Of a stretch of DNA of 64,000 nt, positions 54,890-64,000 are shown piece after piece. The notes under the pieces were generated by a model, which worked only from the letters and a program-made list of their open reading frames with translations, had not been told where the DNA came from and searched no databases. The first letter of the stretch is position 1. Every line of letters starts with the position of its first letter. Source of the stretch: Anthoceros angustus (Eukaryota > Streptophyta > Anthocerotopsida > Anthocerotales > Anthocerotaceae); NCBI GenBank assembly GCA_010909165.1, contig VJWM01000019.1, positions 62,001 through 126,000 on the forward strand, read 5' to 3'. The position numbers and the translations under genes are program-made.

Positions 54890-57800
54890 TACGTAGACCT
54901 ATGTTGACTTCAAGTTCTTCCAACCTCTTGGGAGAAGAACGAATGTGCCAGATCACCGATGTGCCAGATCACCAGTACGTTGTGCTGCAGAGCCTCTTCT
55001 GGCTGCTCATCTTACGGCACTGCGCGGTCGTGCCACTTTCTCCCGGAACTTTGGCCAACCCTCGCATTCCGAGGAATTCGCCCTCCTGTGGTCTGAAGTG
55101 GAAATCGTGGTTTTGGATTTCTGATGGTGTTTCTCAACTTAGTTTTTCAGATTTTCAAGGCGGCAAATGTGCCTATTGAGTATTGAGTGGGACGAGCACC
55201 ATGCGGGTACTACGGTGGACAAGAGAGCGGGCAGCGTTCTCACATATGAGGGTATGGAGTCCGTAAGAAAGCATGGAATTTGTCTGAGAGGACCCATAGT
55301 GACACCAATTGGCAAGGGATTCAAATCCCTTAATCTTACTCTGCGCAGAGAGCCAGGACGGATGCTTTCACAGCATTCCAGGCTACAAGACCCTGTATGA
55401 TCATGTTGACCTTGTAACGATCCGAGAGAACTGTGAAGGAGAATTCAGTGGTCTCGAGCCTCAGGTCAGGAACCCCCGACTTTTACCTCCCAGGCAGTAA
55501 TTCCTTTGTGCAATGGTGAATAAAGGTCTTACAGTACGTGAGAGGCATTCCTGCGGCCGCAACATGTGCACCCTCAACTTCTGTAGCTTCCTTTCACGTC
55601 TTTCCATTTTCAGGTAGTCAAGGGGCGTTGTGGAGAGCTTGAAGATCATCACAAGGCATGCTAGCTTGCGTGTTGTGGAATAAGCTTTCCATTATGCTAA
55701 GGACCACAACAGGAAGCGAGTTTCAGCCATCCACAAGGCCAACATCATGAATTAAGACCGATGGGCTTTTTCTGCAGGTCTGTCTTCCAAACCTTGACAA
55801 TTGCAGGGGTACATTCTCTGCGTGATTGTTGCTTGGATGAAATGGCTGGTGGAGGTCAATACTTTTTACCATCGACAATTGCTGCATGATGGTTTTATTT
55901 CACCAACTTCGTGTCCGTTTGTGAAAAGGCAGTTTCCACACCTGGCTTGCTGTTCCAGATTCTGTTCCTTGGGTTGCTTTTGAATTTTGTTCTGACAGGC
56001 TTTTATCTTCTGTCTTGATTGTGCAGCTTGTCAAAAATCCTTCACTATTGGACGTTCTGGTTATGCCTAACCTGTATGGCGACATAATCAAATGACTTGT
56101 GTGCTGGTATTACCGGTGGCCTTGGATTGAAGCCAAGGCAAGTACTGCTGACAGGTGTACAGCTCCTGATATAGCCCGACTGGTCGTCATGTCTCCAAGA
56201 ATCAGACGATGCAAGAAGTGCTGAAACAATGTTGACTTTCTGCTAGTGTTGTCTGACATATGATGGCTGTCTTGCAGAACACGGCTAATCCAACAGCCCT
56301 CCTTTTCAGTACAGTCATGATGCTTGGACACTTAAACATGAGTCAACAGGCAGACAGTCTCCAGAATGTCCTGTAGATCATGACAAGCCTTTCTTCCTGT
56401 GTACACTGCTTCAGGTCTTGGCACGACAGGATTTTGTAAAAGTGCCGATCGACGAGGCATCAGACTGCTCTCTATTGCAGTTCCATCAATTGAAGGATAT
56501 GCAACAGTTTTTGAGTCAGCTATGTTCTCTACGGGGAGTCATTAATTGAAACAAGAGGCATCTAAAATGTGTAGCTGCAGCTCCGCCTCTTGTTCAGGCT
56601 TGTGGTCTGGTATTGACGGAGATGCTAAAGGCGGCCTAATATTGCAGAATGCAATACTGAATTGATCACTGTTCCTCTCCAGGCCGTTCATGGGCCTGGC
56701 GCGGATTTAGAGTGAGTGTTCAGCGCCCTTGATAGACACTGTAAGTCGCTGAAGGTGTCTGGAAGCGTGCTTACATTTCATACGATTAATGCAGTCAGAG
56801 ATAGTTAAATTGTTCAGCGCTGGGGAAGTGAAGTCTCTGTTCTCGACATGGAATGAAGACGCTAGAAGTGTCTGCATCGTCCGAGAAGCGGTTGTCGATT
56901 GCCACAGAAGGCCCTTGGGTGTGGTCTATTCCTGTTCTGAATGTTGTCTTGTCATTTGAACTACGGCTGAGAACCAGCATGACACGACGCATCGTTGTCA
57001 ATATTCTGGTCGCCTCGGTGGAAGCAGGAGCAGCGGAATAGGCGTGCCTGGAGATAGCGACTTGCAAGCTCACGACATCCGGCCAGTTCTCAGTCTGTTT
57101 GGTGAAAGCAGCCTGGTTCTCGGTCTGTTTGATGGAATCAGCCAGGCTGCTTTCGTGAAGAGCCAACTGCTCTGTATTGATGTGAGAGCTCATGAGTATG
57201 AACACCCAGAAATGAACAAAGGGCACCTTGTGCTTTCTAAGGAAGATGGCATGGACAAGTTGGCCTTCTGCTTTGGATGAACGAAGGATTGGAGCAAAGC
57301 GCTCGATACTTCCGAAGCGGTTCTGCAAAATGAAGTGTTGAAAGCGGTATTCATGCATGCAACAGGCCTTAATCCTCCCATGCATGTATCTCTACGAGTG
57401 TAACGGCTTCGTTGCTTAAGACCAAGAGCGTCTGCGACCTGAGCAAGGGAGGTGAACTTGGTCTCTTCTAACTCCAGCTGACGCATGCACCGCCAAGTTT
57501 TGCCGGCAGCGATTTGTCCTGTCGCTGACGAAGTATGGAGTTTACTGTGTGAGCCAGGTTGGAGACATGGAGTGACCAGCTACCATGATTGATGGGTGCA
57601 TCAGGTTTGCCGGATATCATTCCGGCTTTTGCAGGCGAGGGTATGTGGGACCTGCACCTGCATCTGGCACAGATGCACATATTTGAAACTCTGCAACCTT
57701 TCGGATTCCAAACACACACGGTCTGCCCCCAGTTTTGCCGATCGGTATCATGAAGAAGATCTCAAGTGCTGCTTTCAGTACATTTCTGTCTCTTGACGTG

Positions 57801-58047
57801 TCCCTAGCAGGGCGAGAGCGTTCATGTCGGTCATGCTAGCCGGGTTGTACCCGAAGTGGGTAGTTGAGGCTCGTTCTCGATCATTTTGATGCACATATAC
57901 TAGAAGAACAACTCAGTCCTTGTTGGTTGCGGTTGAAGCGAGTTCCTTGTCAGCAGAAGTTCGCCCAATCTCAAGCAAGCCTCAAACTGATTATGTGGTT
58001 CCAAACAAGTCAGTGAGTCCCGTTCTGCTTGTTTGTAGATCATCATC
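54890..58047. other. Gap without recognised gene
   Basis: About 3.1 kb of average composition left of the CRINKLY4-like gene. The longest frame is on the minus strand (56795-57385, 196 codons) and has no recognisable domain or family. Its start region is doubtful. Composition and density of splice-like sites would allow a non-coding transcript or an unrecognised gene. The last kilobase presumably includes the promoter of the gene at 58048. Confidence 0.4.
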
Positions 58048-61000
58048 ATGGTTACATCTTCTTACAGTGTAAAGCTCAGCCGCATTCTTCCTGGACAACC
58101 TCATCGCAGATGCGTGCTTCTTGCCATCTTCCTGCTCCTAACCAGTCACAGCCAATCAGCCCAGCCTCCCATTTCCACAATTTCATCTTCGTACGCTACT
58201 AGTTCAAAGCTGACTGGGAACGCCACAGGGGTAGCTTGCGCAATAGCTGCTGACGGACTCCGATCTGTGCAATGCTGGGGGCAGGATTCGAGTCTGGTCA
58301 CAGTACCAGGTGTTCAATACGGCCCCTCCTTTGGGCTTGTAGCGGGTGCTTCCTTTTTCTGTGGCCTGTGGAGCAATTCAAGCGAAGGTACGACTAGCCT
58401 CACAAGAGCTGCTTGCTGGAGTGCCGAAAATCTCTCTCTGGAGCTTCCCTTGCCGACAGAATACAGGACCGTCGCGTTCTCTACCCTGGCCGCTGGGGCT
58501 TCGCACGTTTGCGGAATCGTCTCCAACTCCAGCGGTGAGATGTTGCTTTCCACGCACCTTGAAGCTTCAATCCGTTAGCAAGCTTGACTCCAGACTTGGC
58601 CTCCGTACTCGTTTTTCATCTTGGTCCTTGTTGATGGTGGTGCAGAGCCTTGGCATACCGGCGATGTCCTGTGTTGGGTTCCGGAGCCAAATGACACAAC
58701 ACCTGCGAAACCGGCTCAGCCTTCACCCATCTATCCTTTGGGTTCGTATGCAACCATTGCGGCTGGGAACAACTTCACCTGCGGAATCCCCGCCCTGAAC
58801 CAAACCTCGCTGGTTTGCTGGGGAGATATCCCGCCGGGGATCTCACGTTCAGCAGGCTTTGAACCCGTGGATCTAGCAAGCGGCGGCACCATCCTCACAT
58901 CCGATTTCCGAGAGACGCTCCATGATTACACCTTCTCTGCCATATCCGCCGGAGATTCCCATGTCTGTGTGCTTATTGCTTATTCCTACCAAGTGGGCGA
59001 TAGTCTCAAGCCCACGCGCCAGCCGATTTGCAGGGGAGCAGTCACCACCGGCCGGTTTCCCCTGCCCAACCCACCTGATGCTGGATTCAGTCTGCTTGTT
59101 TCAGGTGTGTTGGACGACAACCCAACTTCGAATTCGGTTTCAGCTTGCTCAAGGCAGCCACTGACTGACAGGAGCTCCCTCTCTGTTGTTCCATCTTTGC
59201 TTGAAATCACACAGGGACGGATTTCAGCTGCGGGATCAGATACAATGACAGCCGGCTACAGTGCTGGTCGGATCGGAAAGACGAGGGACCGGGGTTCCAG
59301 TTCCCCATCCCCTCAGCTCATGAAATCCGAGCTGCATCCGCTGGCGGCACCTTCGTGTGCGTAGTAGCCGACACGGTTGGCGACAACTCCGTTCTCAGGG
59401 CTTACTGCTTGGGAGAAGGGGCGCCCAAATGTCGGATATGTGGGTCCGACAGATACCTCCAGAATGGCTCTTGCGTGAGCAATAATACGGGGCTCTGCAT
59501 AAGCTGCGACACTTGTGGGGACGATGCGTGCAGCAGGATGTGCCCTCAGCATGAAGGCAACAGTGATACGTCCCAGAAGAGCGGGGACTATGCGTCCCCT
59601 GATCCGGAACCCGGCAAGGATACGAACAGGCCCTGGGTTCGCACCACCTTGGCTTGTCTGCTGGGCGTCACCTTCGTACTTGCGCTGCTGCAGCTTGTTT
59701 ACATCCTGTCACGACTGGAAATCAAAGGCCACAAATTGGTCCCAGGAATCCCAGCCTTCCGCTCTGTTCAGCACTTCCACGAGCAGGAACACTTGAAGGT
59801 GTGTTGGACTTAGTTTTTGAGGTTCCTATTTGAGACTAAGCTTTGTGAACACAGAAGTGGTACAGACGCAATGCCATGCGATATGCAATGCAGGTCACAG
59901 AGTTCACATACAGGCAGTTAGAGATGGCCACAGAAGGGTTCAGTGATAAAAATCTGGTTGGCAAGGGCAGCTACGGCCATGTGTTCAAGGGCACGGTGCA
60001 TTGCCCTGTCACAAGGCTGGTTGCGGTGAAGAGACTGGAGCACAAACCCGCCAGCTCTATGCATAATCGATTTGTGGATTTCGACAGCGAGCTGAAGCTC
60101 CTTGCGCGTCTGCACCATCCCAACCTGGTCAATCTTGTGGGGTTCTGTCATGAGAGAGGGCCGGAAGCCAAGTTCAGGGTGTCACCTCACGGCATTCGTT
60201 GTGCCATCAAGTATGCCATTCACAGGTGAGGCTCAGAGGAAGACAGTCTGCAACTTAGCCTGTTTTTGCAAGTTCACATTTGCTTCAGCATGCATGCATC
60301 TCACTGAAGTTTGGAAGCATGCCTCGTGCCCTTGAGCAGCTACAAGTACGCACAACACCATGCTGCAGCCCTCTCCGGCTCGGAAGCAGGCCTGGAGAAA
60401 CAGGAGCAGGGAATCATTCAGGACCGGCGGCTGCTTGTCTTCGACTACATGGAGAATGGCACTCTATACGACCATCTGCACGGCAAGGGTGACACTCTGG
60501 AGAGCAGCACAGTGCAGCATCTGAGCCAGCTGGTGTCCGCCTGGGCTGTGCGGTTGCGGGTGGCAGGTGTGTGTTCAAACCCTAAAACTCCATCTCTCAG
60601 TGTTTGCCCTCGGCACTGGCAAGGCAAACTAACTTGGATGCTGTGATGCCTTCATCGCGCAGCACAAGCGGCCAAGGGATTGGAGTACTTACACTGCATG
60701 GTCCCGCCGGTGATACATCGGGATGTGAAATCCTCCAACATCCTTCTGGACATGGAGTGGAACGCCAAACTGTCCGACTTCGGCATCTCCCGGCTGGGGC
60801 CGCAAGGCCAGCAGACGCATGTCTTCACCGATCCTAAGGGCACGCCGGGCTATTGGGATCCAGAGTACTTCCGCACCTACCACCTGTCCCTCAAGAGCGA
60901 TGTGTACGGGTTCGGAGTAGTCTTGCTGGAGTTGCTCACAGGCCAGAAGGCCATTGACAGGCAGCAGCACCCGGATGGAGACGCCAACCTTGTGAGCAGA

Positions 61001-61879
61001 TGCAGGTGAGGAACTCTTATCCCACTCCCGATGTCTCACTCCTCTTCCTGCTCCTGCTCCTGGAGGTTGACCGGCTTCATCCGTTGGTGCTCAAATCCCA
61101 GATCCTTAATACAGGATGGCCAGATTTCCGCAATTCTGGATCCCCGCATCCTGGAGGGAGACCGTCGGCAAACGGAGTCCATTTGCAAGCTGGGCAACAT
61201 CGCTGAGATCTGCGTGCGTGAGTCGCAGAAGGAGAGGCCAACAATGAGGCAAGTGGCATCCTGGATAGAGCAGCTGGTGCAATCTCTTTCCGGGCTACGG
61301 CACTCCCTGGACTTCGATATTGAATCTGAAACTTTCGACAACCCGCTGGTTTCCAACATCGGCCGTGGGATGGGCAAGTCTCAAAGTGTGGTCTTCAGGG
61401 ATGGGGCAGCCATGAAACATATCCCAGGTAACGTGCGCGTGAATTCCCGCAGAAATCCATCAGAGAACACCATTCCCGAGGTCCCCGACGAAGGCCTCAC
61501 AACCAGCAGCGCAGATGACTCAGGCCGGGAGACTATGGAAACCCAGCGATCTAAGCATGCTGCTGCACCGGCCCCTTGTAATGCTCCGGGCATTTGCAAC
61601 CTAGGGGTGCCTAACCCCCCAGCTCCTACATCGAGCGACAGGACTGCAAGTCCGGAGCTGTCCCCAGGCTGCAGCCAACGCTTCCAGCGCGGAAAGCGCA
61701 GTCAGCCTCCCTTCACGAAGTCCTCCCATCCCGGATGCAACCAAGACCGTGTCACACTCGGGTCCACTACTCGGTGCTGCTCCAAAATCCAAAGCCTTCC
61801 CTCAACCACCCAGGCCTGGCCCTCTTACTGCATTGAGACCAACTCTTACCATAACCAGACAATCGTTTCCAGCAGTTGA
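58048..61879 (+). CDS. CRINKLY4-like receptor protein kinase
   Basis: Plasma-membrane receptor kinase of the CR4/ACR4 family, which controls epidermal and cell-layer differentiation in angiosperms. Exons: 58048-58534, 58646-59104, 59215-59798, 59855-60178, about 60404-60566, 60663-60991, 61115-61879. Phases match; about 1036 residues. N-terminal signal peptide ([14 protein letters not shown]). The ectodomain has crinkly repeats with [27 protein letters not shown] and TDFSCGI signatures. A TNFR-like Cys-rich segment follows ([27 protein letters not shown]). One membrane helix ends in LLQLVYIL. The kinase is intact: [42 protein letters not shown]. The boundary of exon 5 is uncertain. A one-base difference near 61668, compared with the copy at 63830, changes the C-terminal tail frame; the copy's frame here would run on to about 61930. 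Confidence 0.9.
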
Positions 61880-62495
61880 TGTTCCTGCAAGGATCATCTA
61901 TTCAGGATTCAACCCTGCCAAGAGCTAAAAGGACCTAGTAAAGCCTACCAGTCGAACGCAGTGTGGGTAGATCTGTAGGCTAAGTGTTCTCCATTGAGTG
62001 GATAGATCTGTAGGCTAGGTGTTCTCCATAAAGTACTTCAAGTGTTTTCTGTGATGACAGGCACCACCCTGTCAGTTCCTGGTCGTGGGATGCTCGTGGC
62101 AGTGGGCCGGAAAAGGTTCTCTGGACACGAAGAATGTCCTGGATGCTCCAGCTGGAGCCTGCTCATTGGAGAAAACAGGGCAAGTAAAGGAAAGCCAAGC
62201 ATTCACCACTGTGCAACCGTGACCATATGCAATGCACCCTCCATCAGTCGTTAGTGTCCTAGCTAGGACCAGAACAGTCCAGAATTAGTGAAAAATGCTT
62301 CAGGACAGAGGTTGCTAAGCGCTCAAACACTCTTTGTGGGAAACGTGTCTTCCATCCATTCCCACCAGTCAGTTCAAGCCAAACAAAACAGCGGTGGATG
62401 CACAGGCAAGATCTGGAGTGACACATCTGGAGTCAACTGAGCATCCGGAAGGCGAAGGTGCGGACATTTGACATGGCAATCAATCTCCTTTCACG
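61880..62495. other. 3' flank with a short direct repeat
   Basis: Presumed 3' UTR and spacer. Two direct repeats, TAGATCTGTAGGCTAAGTGT at 61968 and its near-copy at 62003 (35-bp period). No gene seen up to the germin-like relic. Confidence 0.6.
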
Positions 62496-62555
62496 ATGTT
62501 ACCTGATCGTGAGTCGCCAAATGCAATTCCTGCAGGAGTCCCAGCAACAAGAAGC

Positions 62556-63097
62556 ATGTGCCGCCGGGCCCGGTATGCGGCGGGGCTAGCAGTGGCTTTG
62601 GCGGTCTGCATGATAGCACCTTCAGTGGACGCATCCGACCCCGAGCTGACGGCTGACTTGGCGGCACCCGGAAGCCGAAGGTGGTGGACGGCAACTACTT
62701 CACGTTCAAAGGCTTCCGCGACTTCGCAGCTGAGCAAGGATCCTTCGGCTTTCCAAGGCGAATCTGGATGTGTTCCAGCTTTGCATGGGCTTGACGTGTC
62801 CTTCACCATCTTGGAGTACTACCCGAACACCACAGATCCAGTGCACGCACCCTCGCGGCACCGAGCTCCTGTATGTCATCGCGGGCACGCTGGAGGTCGG
62901 GCTGGTGGACACCAACGCCACTCTCTACACTCAGACTCTGCAGCAAGGTGATGTCTTCGTGTTTCCCAAGGGTTTGCTGCACTACCACGTTAACTTATCA
63001 GAGGAAGTGGCAAGGTCAATTGCGGCCTACAGCAGCTCCGACCCCGGAACACTGCCGCTCACCAAAGCCCTATTTGCATCTGGTCTCCAAAGACAAA
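62556..63097 (+). pseudogene. Germin-like protein, frameshifted and truncated
   Basis: Germin-like cupin proteins are secreted Mn-binding glycoproteins of the extracellular matrix. From ATG 62556 the frame encodes a signal peptide (AAGLAVALAVCMIAPSVDA) and then DPELTADLAAPG. The next germin segment (DGNYFTFKGF, about 62685-62755) is in another frame. VSFTILEYYPNTTDPVH is in a third stretch, and the cupin core (HPRGTELLYVIAGTLEVGLV, GDVFVFPKGLLHYHVN) is shifted again. At least three frame changes, one inside the metal-binding His motif (about 62842-62865), point to a pseudogene or to sequencing indels. The C-terminus is replaced abruptly at 63098 by kinase sequence. Confidence 0.8.
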
Positions 63098-64000
63098 GCT
63101 GGAGTTGCTCACAGGCCAGAAGGCCATTGACAGGCAGCAGCACCCGGATGGAGACGCCAACCTTGAGCAGATGCAGGTGAGGAACTCTTATCCCACTCCC
63201 GATGTCTCACTCCTCTTCCTGCTCCTGCTCCTGGAGGTTGACCGGCTTCATCCGTTGGTGCTCAAATCCCAGATCCTTAATACAGGATGGCCAGATTTCC
63301 GCAATTCTGGATCCCCGCATCCTGGAGGAGACCGTCGGCAAACGGAGTCCATTTGCAAGCTGGGCAACATCGCTGAGATCTGCGTGCGTGAGTCGCAGAA
63401 GGAGGCCAACAATGAGGCAAGTGGCATCCTGGATAGAGCAGCTGGTGCAATCTCTTTCCGGGCTACGGCACTCCTGGACTTCGATATTGAATCTGAAACT
63501 TTCGACAACCCGCTGGTTTCCAACATCGGCCGTGGGATGGGCAAGTCTCAAAGTGTGGTCTTCAGGGATGGGGCAGCCATGAAACATATCCCAGGTAACG
63601 TGCGCGTGAATTCCCGCAGAAATCCATCAGAGAACACCATTCCCGAGGTCCCCGACGAAGGCCTCACAACCAGCAGCGCAGATGACTCAGGCCGGGAGAC
63701 TATGGAAACCCAGCGATCTAAGCATGCTGCTGCACCGGCCCCTTGTAATGCTCCGGGCATTTGCAACCTAGGGGTGCCTAACCCCCCAGCTCCTACATCG
63801 AGCGACAGGACTGCAAGTCCGGAGCTGTCCCCGAACGCAGCCAACGCTTCCAGCGCGGAAAGCGCAGTCAGCCTCCCTTCACGAAGTCCTCCCATCCCGG
63901 ATGCAACCAAGACCGTGTCACACTCGGGTCCACTACTCGGTGCTGCTCCAAAATCCAAAGCCTTCCCTCAACCACCCAGGCCTGGCCCTCTTACTGCATT
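63098..64000 (+). pseudogene. Recent partial copy of the CRINKLY4-like kinase 3' end
   Basis: 63098-64000 copies 60925-61833 nearly base for base, including the intron and the Ser/Pro-rich C-terminal tail, and runs off the window. It begins inside the kinase domain ([11 protein letters not shown]), so it lacks the active site. Differences are mostly one- or two-base losses: GT missing near 63154, single bases or pairs missing near 63329, 63401 and 63471. In the tail near 63830 this copy stays in the reading frame [12 protein letters not shown], which the full-length gene has lost. The copy is fused to the germin-like relic. Confidence 0.88.

Noticed and set aside
56795-57385. Minus-strand 196-codon frame as a gene
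   Set aside because: No recognised family and a doubtful start; left as a note in the gap entry rather than a CDS.
1-64000. tRNA, rRNA, CRISPR or bacterial-type operon features
   Set aside because: None seen. The window is plant nuclear DNA, and the tandem repeats lack the repeat-spacer pattern of CRISPR.

Overview
The window is nuclear DNA of a land plant. The genes have spliceosomal introns, there is a nuclear RbcS gene with a chloroplast transit peptide, and there are alpha-expansins, a plant TCP11-like coiled-coil protein, a CRINKLY4-type receptor kinase, a long PLS-type PPR protein, and remains of Ty1/copia, Ty3/gypsy and LINE-like retroelements. Introns are mostly short (about 75-300 nt). 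The PPR protein with near-identical repeats and the unusual receptor architectures lean towards a seedless plant (bryophyte, lycophyte or fern). I cannot place it more precisely from sequence alone.

Layout. 1-6.9 kb: a mosaic of three repeat blocks, each present two or three times, with only broken reading frames. 7.1-8.2 kb: a complete three-exon RbcS gene (minus strand) with a duplicated I-box module upstream. 8.4-9.65 kb: a decayed PPR copy. 11.0-12.75 kb: an 860-bp tandem duplication carrying copia RNase H remnants. 15.0-16.3 kb: a Ty3/gypsy pol relic. 19.4-24.3 kb: an 11-exon TCP11-like gene. 24.7-26.3 kb: a divergent pair, a small thylakoid membrane protein (DUF1118/RIQ-like) and a short NOI/RIN4-like protein. 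27.3-30.8 kb: two tandem alpha-expansin genes, the second with an internal partial exon duplication. 32.0-35.8 kb: a PPR relic and an intact 997-codon PPR gene. 36.0-39.9 kb: a large eight-exon gene, tentatively a Fanconi-core (FANCB/FAAP100) type protein. 40.6-44.4 kb: a receptor-like protein joining an EXORDIUM domain, two CUB-like domains, a membrane helix and a kinase fold whose DFG aspartate is replaced. 44.8-51.8 kb: nested LINE-like reverse transcriptase fragments, an LTR-like segment and tandem repeats. 51.8-58 kb: mostly AT-rich DNA with little recognisable. 58.0-61.9 kb: a CRINKLY4-like receptor kinase. 62.5-64 kb: a frameshifted germin-like gene fused to a second, very recent copy of the 3' part of that kinase gene.

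The coding genes look independent. Loose themes are photosynthesis (RbcS, the DUF1118-like protein), cell wall and surface signalling (expansins, EXORDIUM-CUB receptor, CRINKLY4-like kinase, germin-like relic), organelle RNA processing (PPR) and possibly DNA repair. For TCP11, RbcS, the expansins, the EXORDIUM-CUB receptor and the eight-exon gene, the exon models given here keep frame across every proposed splice junction and sum to a multiple of three. The main candidate for a previously undescribed system is the EXORDIUM-CUB-pseudokinase receptor.
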